From positions 1-64,000 of the forward strand of contig CAZTHK010000003.1 of NCBI GenBank assembly GCA_964613215.1: a stretch of DNA of 64,000 nucleotides, in the 5' to 3' direction. A model generated the notes under the pieces. The model saw only the letters and a program-made list of their open reading frames with translations. It made no database searches and was not told the origin of the DNA. This DNA is from CAZTHK01 sp964613215. Lineage in GTDB: Bacteria > Krumholzibacteriota > Krumholzibacteriia > Krumholzibacteriales > CAZTHK01. A program made the translations under genes and the position numbers. Below are positions 17,493 through 26,917 of this stretch, in pieces; position 1 is the stretch's first letter; every line of letters begins with the position of its first letter.

Positions 17493-19631
17493 ATGATGGT
17501 AACCCAGAACAGAGAGAAGATGTGGAGCTTATTTCTGGCCCTTCCGGGGATAATGCTTCTGGCGGCACTGATCTCATCCCCCCTCAGTGCCCAGACCGAC
17601 CAGCAGATTTGGGATCTTATCCGGGATGCGGGTAGCAGTGAAGACTATCCCGGGGCTTCCCGCGTGGTGGTATTCGACCGCACCAGGGTGGAGGTGGAAG
17701 AGAGCGGGCTGGCTCATGTTCATAAGCATATTCTAAGAAAGATACTGGATGAACAGGGAGTTCTGGGGGAGAGCGTGAAACGGTTCAATTACGATCCCGC
17801 CTCCAATATGATCAGACTGGAGAGTATCAGGATATTCAGAAGGGATGGAGGGATAGAAGAGGTTGATCTTTCCGGGGTAAGGGATGAGTTTGCTCCCGCC
17901 CGGGCCATCTACTGGGGCGGCAGGATGAAGGTGATCTCCCTTCCCCGCCTGGAGGTGGGAGATGCGGTGGAGATTAAAACCTATAAGAAGGGATTCGAAA
18001 TAGCCTACCTGGATGATAATATCCATCCTCCATTCGAAATGACCGGATGCAGTGCAGTTTCAGAAATGCGTAGTGATGCTGATCCTGTCCCGCCTAGAGG
18101 AGGGATTGCCGGCAGGAGTGAAGGGGAGGAGGAACAGAACGGTTCGGGAGAAGAGGAACCGGACGATTCCAGATACATACCCCCCATGGAGGGGCATTAC
18201 TACGATGTGGTGATTTTTCAATCGGGCCATCCCATCCGGGAGAAGAAATATGAACTGATTCTTCCCCGGGGCAAGCCTATCAACTATCAGGTCTACCACG
18301 GCAGCCTTAAGTCCTCCCGGAGGTTCGACCGGGATAAGACCCGGTATGCCTGGTGGCTCGAAGATATACCTCCCCTGGAGAGGGAACCCAGGATGCCGGC
18401 GCTGTCGGATGTGGCAACCAAACTGGTTCTGGCCACTGTCTCTTCCTGGGAGGAGAAGTCCAGATGGTTCGCTGCCATCCACGACACCATATTCGATTTC
18501 AATGATGCCATCAGGAAGAAGGCCCTGGAGATAACCGGGGGGTTGGACAGTGATATGGAGAAGGTGGCTGCCCTGACCCACTGGGCCGCCCAGGAGATCC
18601 GCTATCTGGGAATCTCCATGGGAGAGGGGGAGGGTTACACCATACACCCCGGCTGGATGATATTCCACGACCGGTGCGGTGTGTGCAAGGACAAGGCGGG
18701 GATGCTGATAACCCTGATGCGCAGCCTGGGGTATGAGGTATATCCCGCCCTGACCATGGCGGGATCGAAGGTGGAGGATATCCCCGCCGATCAGTTCAAC
18801 CACAGTGTGGTTGCCTGGAGGAGGAAGGATGGTACTTATACCATGCTGGATCCCACCTGGGTGGTGAATTCCACCGAGCTGTGGAGTTCCGCCGAACAGG
18901 AGCAGAACTATGTTATCGGGACTCCCCGGGGAGAGGATTTGAGTAAGACCCCCTACAGTCCGCCGGAAGATCATCTGCTGAGGATAGAATCACGGGGAGA
19001 GGTGGATGAAAACGGAAAGCTTAGGGGTAAGATGAGGATATGGGCCACTAACTACATGGATCAGCGTTTGAGAAGATACCTGGGAAATCACCGGATAGAC
19101 CACCGGAGAGCCTATCTGGAAGGATGGCTTTCCTCCATATCTCCCCGGGCCCGCCTGCTGAACTTTTCCATCGGTGACAGGGAGGATTTCTCCTCCCAAT
19201 TCGTGGTGGAGTTTGAATATGAAATCCCCCGGTATGCCCTGGTGTCGGATAATAGTGTTGATTTCCAACTTCCCGCCATGGCCCTGGCCTATGGCAATCC
19301 GGTGCTGCTGTCAGCCTCCACCTCGGCGGGACTGGAGCAGCGGGATTACCCCCTGTTCATCTGGTTTACCCAGTCTCTGGAGTGCGATGAGAGGATCACC
19401 GTGCCCCGGCATTTCCAGCCGGAGGGGGATGACTGCCGGATATCGCGGGGGGAGGAATTCGCCTCCTTTGAAGCGGAGATCGATCTGGGGAGGCAGACCG
19501 TTAATAACAGGGCCCGGGTATTGATCAATAACAGGCTGGTTCCGGCAGAGGGATACCCCGGTTTCAAAGGGGTACTCGACCGGGTGGGGGAATATGCCGG
19601 CAGGAGGGTAGTAGCTGTCAGGAAGCAGTGA
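17493..19631 (+). CDS. Secreted DUF3857 + transglutaminase-like protein
   Basis: The 712-residue precursor has a signal peptide (hydrophobic 12-27, cleavage after ...PLSAQ). Residues 45-300 form a DUF3857 domain, interrupted by a Gly/Glu-rich insert near 190-225. Residues 330-460 form a transglutaminase-like fold with an intact triad: Cys398 (RCGVCKDKA), His437 (QFNHSVV) and Asp453 (MLDPTW). The rest is beta-rich. The domain pair is widespread in Bacteroidetes-like genomes as periplasmic or surface proteins; the substrate is unknown. A shorter relative without the Cys follows 108 bases downstream on the same strand. Confidence 0.87.
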   Translation: MMVTQNREKMWSLFLALPGIMLLAALISSPLSAQTDQQIWDLIRDAGSSEDYPGASRVVVFDRTRVEVEESGLAHVHKHILRKILDEQGVLGESVKRFNYDPASNMIRLESIRIFRRDGGIEEVDLSGVRDEFAPARAIYWGGRMKVISLPRLEVGDAVEIKTYKKGFEIAYLDDNIHPPFEMTGCSAVSEMRSDADPVPPRGGIAGRSEGEEEQNGSGEEEPDDSRYIPPMEGHYYDVVIFQSGHPIREKKYELILPRGKPINYQVYHGSLKSSRRFDRDKTRYAWWLEDIPPLEREPRMPALSDVATKLVLATVSSWEEKSRWFAAIHDTIFDFNDAIRKKALEITGGLDSDMEKVAALTHWAAQEIRYLGISMGEGEGYTIHPGWMIFHDRCGVCKDKAGMLITLMRSLGYEVYPALTMAGSKVEDIPADQFNHSVVAWRRKDGTYTMLDPTWVVNSTELWSSAEQEQNYVIGTPRGEDLSKTPYSPPEDHLLRIESRGEVDENGKLRGKMRIWATNYMDQRLRRYLGNHRIDHRRAYLEGWLSSISPRARLLNFSIGDREDFSSQFVVEFEYEIPRYALVSDNSVDFQLPAMALAYGNPVLLSASTSAGLEQRDYPLFIWFTQSLECDERITVPRHFQPEGDDCRISRGEEFASFEAEIDLGRQTVNNRARVLINNRLVPAEGYPGFKGVLDRVGEYAGRRVVAVRKQ

Positions 19632-19739
19632 GATCAAATGGCCGGAGGGGATTCCCCCGGTCCGGCCACCGGACAGGGAGAGATCACCCGGATGCTTGTA
19701 GTATAGATGACCGGATCTGATTGAACAGGAGAGAGAAGA

Positions 19740-21749
19740 ATGACCGGAAAGAAAATTATCAGGATATTAATAATAGCCGCTGTTACTGTTACTGCCTGCG
19801 AAGCCACTGCCGTTGCGGCGGGGGCTGAACATTCATCCCCCGGTTTTCTGGCCTATCGTCCGGACCGGGAGACCATCGAATCGGAGTACCGGGACTGTGA
19901 AGCTGTAGTGCTGTGTGATTCGGTTTTTATAGAGCTTAAACCGTCGGGGCTTACCACCACCAGGCGCCACCGGGCGGTGTTGCTGATAACGGATAATTCC
20001 ATAGGCAGGTATGCCGATCCCAAGATTCTGTTTCACCGGGGGAAGCATGAGCTCCGGGTCACCGGGGCCAGGGTATACATGCGGGATGGCAGGGTGGTGG
20101 ATACCGGAGAGAACGGATTCAATGTAATAACCCCGCATTCCCTGGCCGGGGCGCCTGACTATCAGGACTGGCAGGAGATGGTGGTGACCCATCTGGGAAT
20201 CCAGAACTACTGTACAGCCGAGCTGGAGTACCGGTTGAGTGAAACAGAGGAAATGCTGCCCTGGCTATCCGGAGTGGAATTTTTCGGCGGACCTGATCCC
20301 ATTCTCCACCGGTATTTGAGTATCAGGGTTCCCCCCGGGGCCAGTCTGAAATATTCCTCCCTGAACCGGGCTCCTGATCCGGTGAGAGTATCGGATAATG
20401 AATTAGCATGGAGCATCAGCGATCTGGAGGGAAGATACATCCGGCGTGACGGTATGTGGAAGGGTGATTACCTTCCTGCCGTGGTATACAGTACCGCCGA
20501 GAGCTGGGAGGCAATATGTGAGTATTATGATACATCCCTCTCCGCAGCCGCCCATGCATCTGATTCTATGGAGGTAATTATTGAAGAGGGAAAAGACAGG
20601 GATCAGCCGGGAGGGGATAACTGGTGGGAGATAAGCCGGTTTGCCTTCGAGTCGATAAGAGGCATTCACCCTCCCTTTCATCCCCTTCATTCCGGAGTAA
20701 GGGATGCTGACGTGATATACTCAACCGCCTATGGCCACACCCTGGACAGGGTGGTTTATGCCATGGCTATGTTGCGCAGGAAAGGTTATCCGGCCGGACC
20801 TGTTTTTGTCTCCGGTGGCAGAAACTGGCCTGATGACGTACCCGCCCCGGAGATTTTTAACCGGGTATTGCTGGAGATTCCAGCCGGGGTGGATGATCCC
20901 GGGGAGGCTGTTTCTCAGATCCAGCCGGAGGGAAAATTTCGGGGTGGCGGGAAAGAGGATAGCGGAGCAGGGGAATGGGTTGAGGATACCATCCTGCTGG
21001 ACCCGGTTTCCTCCAGACTGGCGGTAGACTTTTCCGCCCTGGCGGGCCGGACTGTGGCCAGGTGTGGTGCCGGTTCTTCAGTGATGCATTTGCCCGGGAT
21101 GAGGCCTGAACAGAATATCAGCCTGGTTGAAATTAAGGCCGGACTGGAGGGGGATGTGATCAGGGGGGAGGCCTACCTGGTAATCACAGGGGTCTTCTCG
21201 CCCTACTGGGAGATCAGGGACAGGGATGAGGGACCGGTCAGGTTTCTGGAGGGATACTGCGGAAGCTTTCTGGGGGGTGCTGATCTGGAGGATTGGAGTG
21301 TGAAGGTACTGGAGGCCGGCCGGGTGGAGCTGGGATTCCGGTTCCAGGCGGATCTGCCGGAAGAAACCGGGCAGGGGCGCATCTACCTCTCCATCCCGGA
21401 GGCTCCCTGCGGCAGAATATGGGTTGGGGATGAGATCGAATCTGCCCGTTCGGAGTATCCCGTGCCGGTTGAGGTGATTCCGTCCATACAGGAGGTCCGG
21501 TTCAGGCTGGAGGGGCCGGGAAGCTGGAAGCTGGCCAGTTCGGGATGGAAGATCAGCGAGGAAAACCAGGCGGGGAGGGTGTTGAGCCGTTTGACGGAGA
21601 AGTGGGGGGAGGAGATAAGTTTCAAGCGTCAGCTCAGGATCGACAGCAGTGTGGTGCCCTCTGCTCAATTTGGTGCGGTTAATTCCCTGATCGGCTGTTT
21701 CGGTGAAAACAGGCTGGTACTGGAGAGGGCTGAAGAAAACGGACAGTAG
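19740..21749 (+). CDS. Secreted DUF3857 protein with degenerate transglutaminase domain
   Basis: The 669-residue precursor begins with a signal peptide (hydrophobic 6-27). Its DUF3857 part (about 45-260) parallels the upstream gene: KPSGLTTTRRHRAVLLI against the neighbour's EESGLAHVHKHILRKIL. In the transglutaminase-like part, the neighbour's catalytic CGVCKDKA aligns with YGHTLDRV, so Thr334 stands where Cys should be. The strand after it is kept (MLRRKGYPAGPVFVSG). This suggests a non-catalytic partner or binding protein. It probably shares an operon with the upstream gene; GGAGAGAAGA precedes the ATG. Confidence 0.82.
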   Translation: MTGKKIIRILIIAAVTVTACEATAVAAGAEHSSPGFLAYRPDRETIESEYRDCEAVVLCDSVFIELKPSGLTTTRRHRAVLLITDNSIGRYADPKILFHRGKHELRVTGARVYMRDGRVVDTGENGFNVITPHSLAGAPDYQDWQEMVVTHLGIQNYCTAELEYRLSETEEMLPWLSGVEFFGGPDPILHRYLSIRVPPGASLKYSSLNRAPDPVRVSDNELAWSISDLEGRYIRRDGMWKGDYLPAVVYSTAESWEAICEYYDTSLSAAAHASDSMEVIIEEGKDRDQPGGDNWWEISRFAFESIRGIHPPFHPLHSGVRDADVIYSTAYGHTLDRVVYAMAMLRRKGYPAGPVFVSGGRNWPDDVPAPEIFNRVLLEIPAGVDDPGEAVSQIQPEGKFRGGGKEDSGAGEWVEDTILLDPVSSRLAVDFSALAGRTVARCGAGSSVMHLPGMRPEQNISLVEIKAGLEGDVIRGEAYLVITGVFSPYWEIRDRDEGPVRFLEGYCGSFLGGADLEDWSVKVLEAGRVELGFRFQADLPEETGQGRIYLSIPEAPCGRIWVGDEIESARSEYPVPVEVIPSIQEVRFRLEGPGSWKLASSGWKISEENQAGRVLSRLTEKWGEEISFKRQLRIDSSVVPSAQFGAVNSLIGCFGENRLVLERAEENGQ

Positions 21750-21763
21750 AGAATATTTGCCGG

Positions 21764-22111
21764 TTAGGTGGGATCGAGTTCAAGACGGTCACCTATCCTG
21801 GTTTCGCTCTCCTCCAGCCGGTTGGGGGGAAGCTCAACCACACTGGCCGCACTGGGAATGGTTTCGGTTGCACAGTTGGGGGGGAAATGACGCAGCATTT
21901 TTATAACCCTTCCGCTTTTTGACAGGAAGACCACATCCACCGCTCTGTTCATTCCAACAGTGTACACCGAGTGGCAGGGCGATATCCACAATGCGCAGTC
22001 ATCCGGCAGGCCATTGCCATTGAGATGGTGCAGGGTTTCCCGGAAATGGGAGTTAAGGGTCAGCAGCGTTTTCGCCAGGATGGTACCTCTGGATATGTTT
22101 TTCACACACAT
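21764..22111 (-). CDS. DUF192 protein
   Basis: The 115-residue protein shows the DUF192 core: AKTLLTLNSHFRETL at the start, WISPCHSVYTVGMNRAVDVVFLSKSGRVIKM at about 42-72, and the ASVVELPPN strand near 92. The family forms a small beta fold; its role is unknown. No signal peptide is visible, although many relatives are exported. Only 10 bases separate it from the upstream prepilin-peptidase-like gene, a pairing also known near pilus-assembly genes. It ends 14 bases from the converging DUF3857 gene. Confidence 0.85.
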   Translation of the reverse strand: MCVKNISRGTILAKTLLTLNSHFRETLHHLNGNGLPDDCALWISPCHSVYTVGMNRAVDVVFLSKSGRVIKMLRHFPPNCATETIPSAASVVELPPNRLEESETRIGDRLELDPT

Positions 22112-22121
22112 GTTAAGTCCT

Positions 22122-22790
22122 TCAGGGCAAAATGCCTATTATTAGTACGGCCAGGGTGGCCAGTGAGACTTTCATTCTCCAGGGCATTATAGATACATTT
22201 TTATCCTCCTTTATCTTTTCAGGCCTGGCTAATCCGGACAGCTCCCGGTAAATCTTGTTGGTATGTTCGATGAAGTGTCTGGATTCATGATTTTTATTAT
22301 CCGGTCCGGCCAGGTGGTGGTCTGGCGGTTTGTAAAACCGGAATGAAAATTCATCTTCGTGCCGGTCCATCTTCAATGCATCCAGGTGGTCCAGGCTTGA
22401 ATAATACGGCCCGGTTACTGTCAGGGGCCTGTTGGCCCGCAACAGCCACTGCAGCAGGATGATAAGGCAGGCGATACCCATAACCGGAATATATCCCCGG
22501 ATACCCATAATTGCTCCCGCCGTGAGAGTAATCAGCAGATCGGAAAGGCCGATTTTCCGGTGGAGATAGAGTGGCAGCAAGGTTATTCCCGCCAGCCCGG
22601 CACCCCCGGCCGAGAAAAGCAGGCCGCTGATACCCTGGTCCACTGTATGAATAACCGCTGAGGATATCAGCAGCGCTATTGCTGAATTCAGCAGGAGGCG
22701 AGATCTCTCCGGCTTGATGACCACGGTAGTTATTACGAAGGCCACCGCAATGACTTTAATAGAAATTTCCGGCGGGAAGATTTCACTCAT
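22122..22790 (-). CDS. Membrane protein resembling A24 prepilin peptidase (CpaA/TadV-like)
   Basis: The 222-residue product has about six membrane helices in its first 130 residues. The segment KIGLSDLLITLTAGAIMG near 77-94 is placed like the catalytic G-x-G-D-x-K loop of prepilin peptidases, with Asp kept but the usual Lys replaced by Leu. A hydrophilic stretch (about 130-195) and a last helix (206-220) follow, which is not typical of the family. The peptidase relationship is therefore tentative and activity doubtful. It forms a two-gene unit with the DUF192 gene. Confidence 0.55.
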   Translation of the reverse strand: MSEIFPPEISIKVIAVAFVITTVVIKPERSRLLLNSAIALLISSAVIHTVDQGISGLLFSAGGAGLAGITLLPLYLHRKIGLSDLLITLTAGAIMGIRGYIPVMGIACLIILLQWLLRANRPLTVTGPYYSSLDHLDALKMDRHEDEFSFRFYKPPDHHLAGPDNKNHESRHFIEHTNKIYRELSGLARPEKIKEDKNVSIMPWRMKVSLATLAVLIIGILP

Positions 22791-23456
22791 GATATCAGTT
22801 CATTCCTTTCCTTCTCTGTATTTTCTCTTCTCTGTTAATTCGATGTAACAAATAGTGTTCCGGCAGCCGGAAATGGTTGGTCTGTTTGTTGTCTGAATCG
22901 GCAATGTCCATATTGAGCGACTAACACATTTATCTGCAGGGTGTTAGTGGTACGGGTGGAGGGCTTTTAAATATAAAGGGGGAAACAGCTTGTGAAACAG
23001 CCATATGGCATTAGCCGGAATAGAGTATAAATCCCCAGCTGAATGGTTCATAGACGGGTACTCTGCAGAATTTCCCCCTTCCTCTTTCTGCAGCGGGATG
23101 GAAAGCTTCCTGTATCTCCCCGTGGCGCTGAATGATATCCGGATGTTCCCGGTTGTTTCTTCTCCGGTTATACCGGCTGCGGGATGGATGTGGCTCCTCA
23201 TGTGACCGGTCAGCTTCAAATAGGTTAAAAAAGCAATGGATGAACCAGAGGTTCCTTCCCTGGATAAACTGTTTGTATTTTGCTCCGGATTTCTTTGCTT
23301 CTTTCCCGATTAGTAAATTACAGGGGAACCGGTCAACCTGTGGAAGGTGCTGTAAATGAATCATAAATTGTCTATGCAGAATATCTTATTGACCGGGCGA
23401 GGTTGATTATGTCCTCAGCTGGGTGGCTGACCCGGCTCCAGAAACAGGGGAGCTGG
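22791..23456. other. No supportable gene
   Basis: Short open frames occur on both strands (for example 22944-23219 minus), but none has a start with a ribosome site or recognisable residues. The sequence may contain worn-out coding DNA. The leader of the minus-strand gene ending at 22122 lies at its left end. Confidence 0.5.
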
Positions 23457-24785
23457 TTATCTGGTTCCATCCTGTGGTTTTGCCTTTACAGTATTTGACG
23501 AGGTAGAGGGGAGAAGATAATCGAATACGGTTTGAGGTTTGTATATCAGAAAGGAGAGAATAGAGCCGAACAGGGCTGGTATCAGATAACTAAACCCCAT
23601 CATTCTGGTGGTTATAAGTATGGCAGCCAGGGGTATATTCATAGCTCCCCCCAGCATAGCTGCTATGGCGGCAGCCAGAAGAACATAATAACTGCTGCCG
23701 CCCGGCGGTATATGCATAAGTGAGCTCAGGGCGGCTCCTCCCATTATGCCGATGATGATAAGCGGGCCGGTAAGGCCGGCGCTGAGACCGCTTCCGATGG
23801 TGGAGGAAGTAGCCAGTATTTTGGCAAAAATTAAAATGGAGATAAACAGGGCTGTATTCCATCCTCCCTTGATGACCGGGGTTAATATGAAAAAACTTCC
23901 TCCGGCCAGTGAGTTAAACAGGGTCATGGAGGTTCCGGAAATCATATCCAGCCCGGCCAGAATAAATATTCCCGTTACTGCTCCTCCCAATATGGCGGAG
24001 ATGGGTTGGCTTTTGCGGATCCGCCTGAAAATCAGCAGGCTCCAGCGGTACAGGGCGGTGAAGATGAATCCCAGAGCTCCGGTTATCAGAGCTGCTATAA
24101 TTACAGTGGGGATATCAAGTGGTTTAATTATTCCGGGGGGAGCGGGGATGCTGAATGCCGGTTGCTGGTGGAGCAGGTCTCTGGAAATAAACAGGGCGGT
24201 TATTCCGGATATCAGGGAGGGGAAAAGATGCCTGTATTCCATGGTATCTTCTCTTATAATCTCTACTGCAAAGATTGCTCCCCCCAGGGGAGAGTGAAAT
24301 ATGGAACTGATTATTCCACTCACCCCGCATATGGCCCCTATCCCGTAATACCTGTCTCCTCCCCCTATAAGGGGATTAAGTATCTTTTCTGTGAGATAGC
24401 TGCTCAGGCCGGCGCCGATCCGGCTGAGCGGGCCTACAATACCACCACTGCAGTGACTTCCCAGAGTAACCACAGTGGCGGGAAATTTTATCAATGTGGC
24501 AGCAATACCGAGCGAATCATTTTCTGAATTAACATACCCTATATATGACTGGGTTCCCTCACCTCCGGCTTCGGGAATGAACCTGATGGCGGACCAGCCA
24601 ACCGCCACAGCACCCGCCACCGGCAAAAGGAATTTCAAATGGGGGGGAACCGCCTGCACCTGCACCTCTGTAAGCTGTAGAGCCCGGGTGAACAGTGCCA
24701 CTGTTGCCGCCCCTGTGGCGCCGGCCAGTAATCCCGTTAGTATCCACCGTATTATGGTCGATATATTGAATTTTGTTTCATCCAT
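23457..24785 (-). CDS. ClC-family chloride channel/transporter lacking the gating glutamate
   Basis: The 442-residue protein has the ClC fold: about ten helices, with inverted halves recognisable as GSHCSGGIVGPLSRIGAG (109-126) and GSGLSAGLTGPLIIIG in the second half. In exchangers the first motif is GREGP, whose Glu gates and couples protons. Here it reads G-I-V-G-P, with Val117 in place of Glu. The GSGIP selectivity motif is replaced by G-T-Q-S-Y (77-81). The kept FHSPLGGAIFAVEII segment confirms the family. Anion movement without proton coupling is likely. It overlaps the upstream glycosyltransferase gene by 8 bases. Confidence 0.82.
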   Translation of the reverse strand: MDETKFNISTIIRWILTGLLAGATGAATVALFTRALQLTEVQVQAVPPHLKFLLPVAGAVAVGWSAIRFIPEAGGEGTQSYIGYVNSENDSLGIAATLIKFPATVVTLGSHCSGGIVGPLSRIGAGLSSYLTEKILNPLIGGGDRYYGIGAICGVSGIISSIFHSPLGGAIFAVEIIREDTMEYRHLFPSLISGITALFISRDLLHQQPAFSIPAPPGIIKPLDIPTVIIAALITGALGFIFTALYRWSLLIFRRIRKSQPISAILGGAVTGIFILAGLDMISGTSMTLFNSLAGGSFFILTPVIKGGWNTALFISILIFAKILATSSTIGSGLSAGLTGPLIIIGIMGGAALSSLMHIPPGGSSYYVLLAAAIAAMLGGAMNIPLAAILITTRMMGFSYLIPALFGSILSFLIYKPQTVFDYLLPSTSSNTVKAKPQDGTR

Positions 24786-25860
24786 TCCGCTCTTTTTCCA
24801 CTAATCCGTTAAAGGCCCGTTCAGCTTTCTTCATGTTATCTTCCCACAGCCCCCTCTCCTGGATTATTCTATCGTTCTCTTCCCTGAACCCCTGGATAAT
24901 TTTCCTGTTATGATAAAGTTTCAGTATTGATTCTGCCAGTCTGGGGGGATGGCGGGGGGGAAACAGCAATCCATTCTTCCCGTCTTCAATCCACTCCCGG
25001 TTGGCTTGTATATCTGTTACCACCGGTGCAACTCCGCACGCCATAGCCTCCAGCAGTGAAACCGAGGTTGAGTCTGATACGGAGGTGGAAACATATACTG
25101 AGGAATCACCAAGTTGAGCGGCGATTCCGGGGGGAGCGAGTTTGCCCTTGAAATCAAAAAAATCCTTTAATCCACGGCTTTTAACCTCCTCTTTCAAATC
25201 TCCTCTCTCGGGGCCGTCACCGCAGAGTACGAATCTGGCCTCCACCTTATCCACTACCAGTGAAGCTGCCCGGACCAGAGTGGATAGATCGTATACGGGA
25301 TAAAAATTTCTGGTGCTGATAATTCTGAAATGCCCCTCCTCCTTCTGCCGGGAGGGAGTATGAGCAGGGGGATGAAAGAGGGTTCTGTCAATGCCCAGAT
25401 ATATCTTAATGATTTTATCCGGCTGTGCCCCGATGGATATGGCCCTGCGGGAGAGATTTTCAGCATCGGTGATAATGAGATCTGCATTCCGGAGCACCCG
25501 TTTTATCTGCAGCCGGTGTATCAGATGCTTCTGATAATCCACCAGAAGATCGGAACCCAGGGCCGAAACCGCCAGAGGACGGTATCCGGCCAGGGTACCC
25601 AGCAGTCCATATCCGCCCAGATAGAGGGTGCTGACGAGATCGGGGCGGAAGGAATGGAGTATTTCACGAACCCTGGAGAGGGACGAGAGGTAACTGATCA
25701 GCTTGGTGGGAAGGCCGGCCCTGATTCTAACTGTACGAAAATCAGTGGGAGGAACCGGTTCGAATGAGATAAGAATCACCTGATGGTCACGAAGATGAAA
25801 GAATCCGACCCATCTTCGTACATGATTCAGAGATCCATCTCCCATAAAGGCAATACGCAA
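24778..25860 (-). CDS. GT4-type glycosyltransferase
   Basis: This is a GT-B enzyme of 360 residues. The N-terminal half has MGDGSLNHVRRWVGFF, and SALGSDLLVDYQ near 100. The C-terminal half has the family's RNFYPVYDLSTLVRA, ARFVLCGDGPERGDL near 205, and the donor-site E-x7-E region STSVSLLEAMACGVAPVVT near 255-272. It transfers a sugar from a nucleotide donor to an unknown glycan or lipid acceptor. Translation is probably coupled to the overlapping ClC gene downstream. Confidence 0.88.
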   Translation of the reverse strand: MRIAFMGDGSLNHVRRWVGFFHLRDHQVILISFEPVPPTDFRTVRIRAGLPTKLISYLSSLSRVREILHSFRPDLVSTLYLGGYGLLGTLAGYRPLAVSALGSDLLVDYQKHLIHRLQIKRVLRNADLIITDAENLSRRAISIGAQPDKIIKIYLGIDRTLFHPPAHTPSRQKEEGHFRIISTRNFYPVYDLSTLVRAASLVVDKVEARFVLCGDGPERGDLKEEVKSRGLKDFFDFKGKLAPPGIAAQLGDSSVYVSTSVSDSTSVSLLEAMACGVAPVVTDIQANREWIEDGKNGLLFPPRHPPRLAESILKLYHNRKIIQGFREENDRIIQERGLWEDNMKKAERAFNGLVEKERNG

Positions 25861-26029
25861 GCTATATCCTTTATTTCCGACAGGGTGGAAGGCTTATAAA
25901 TATTAAGTAGAGTATCGGCAATTTGACCTGGCCTGTTCAAGTTAAAAATATCTTTCGGTGATTGTAACTTTGTAAACTGTAATCAATCCGTGGAAATGAC
26001 CAGACAATGAATTATCTCCGGGATATCAG

Positions 26030-26917
26030 CTAAACCGCCAGGATGGACATTTGCCCCTCTCCGTAATCCGGGATTTCTATAGTCATGTCTCTCCTCCGGG
26101 ATGACCCCCGGATGGCTGAGATGTGTTCGTCGGTTACGTCCTCCAGCGAGGTATATGTTTCTCCCAGCGTGACATGGGGCAGATCCGGTTTGTTGAATGT
26201 ACTGGATATGATATTCAGTACTTCCCTGAAATTCTCGGTTACGTTTTCGGGCATCTCATCTTTGGATATGTACTTTTTAGCCTGGTCCAGAGGAATTTCT
26301 GCCAGGCATGACCCCACATATACGGTAATTTTGAGATCGGCTGTGATGATACTGCTGACAGATCCGTCATCCAGAATTATAGTCGCCACTGTCAGCGGCT
26401 TATCCTCTGTGAGCTCAACCGGTGAACCGCCGGTCACCTTGATCTGCTCTCCGAACAGGCTCTCCAGTATTTCCGATATTTCCTCGGCTGTAGGGATTAC
26501 CTTCTCTTTTTCCTCACCAGCTTCAGCGGCGGACTCATCCGCCTGATCTCCTGTGGAGGAATCGGATTGGGAAGGTCCGGCGGTTTCACCTGATGCCTCT
26601 TCGCCCTCCCCGGTTGCCACCGTTTTGGTGGAAACTTCCAGAAGGCGAACCGCCACGCCGATTTCCTTATCCCCGGCATCTCCATCGTTACTCCATTCAG
26701 CCAGCCCCTTTACCTGATACTCTCCCTCTCCCGGTACCTCCAGTTCGAACTGGAGGGGAGATCCGGCAGGGGGAACTTCGGTGGTCTTGACGAATATCCT
26801 GCCCATGCTTTTGAGCCCCTCTGATTCGAATCTGGAGAATTCCTCCCGGGGCATGGCGGACAGGTTGGAGATATGATTACCACTGATCTGTATATATTTA
26901 TATTTACTCTGGTTCAT
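26030..26917 (-). CDS. PilZ-like domain protein with conserved C-terminal domain
   Basis: Of the 295 residues, 38-95 form a PilZ-like barrel of the type found in Myxococcus-related proteins: GRIFVKTTEVPPAGSPLQF, VKGLAEWSNDG and EIGVAVRLLEV. The c-di-GMP-binding R-x-x-x-R box is not visible, so binding is doubtful. A low-complexity acidic Ser/Glu/Gly linker spans about 103-142. The C-terminal part (145-295) has GSCLAEIPLDQAKKYIS, ENFREVLNIISSTFN and the ending MTIEIPDYGEGQMSI, recurring in chemotaxis-associated hypothetical proteins and reminiscent of CheX. A regulatory role is inferred. Confidence 0.7.
   Translation of the reverse strand: MNQSKYKYIQISGNHISNLSAMPREEFSRFESEGLKSMGRIFVKTTEVPPAGSPLQFELEVPGEGEYQVKGLAEWSNDGDAGDKEIGVAVRLLEVSTKTVATGEGEEASGETAGPSQSDSSTGDQADESAAEAGEEKEKVIPTAEEISEILESLFGEQIKVTGGSPVELTEDKPLTVATIILDDGSVSSIITADLKITVYVGSCLAEIPLDQAKKYISKDEMPENVTENFREVLNIISSTFNKPDLPHVTLGETYTSLEDVTDEHISAIRGSSRRRDMTIEIPDYGEGQMSILAV

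Noticed and set aside
18060..18974. 304-residue minus-strand open frame opposite the transglutaminase gene
   Set aside because: Pro/Gly/His-rich complement of a conserved catalytic domain.
22944..23219. 91-residue minus-strand frame
   Set aside because: No ribosome site, no domain, and competing frames of similar length occur on both strands in the same interval.
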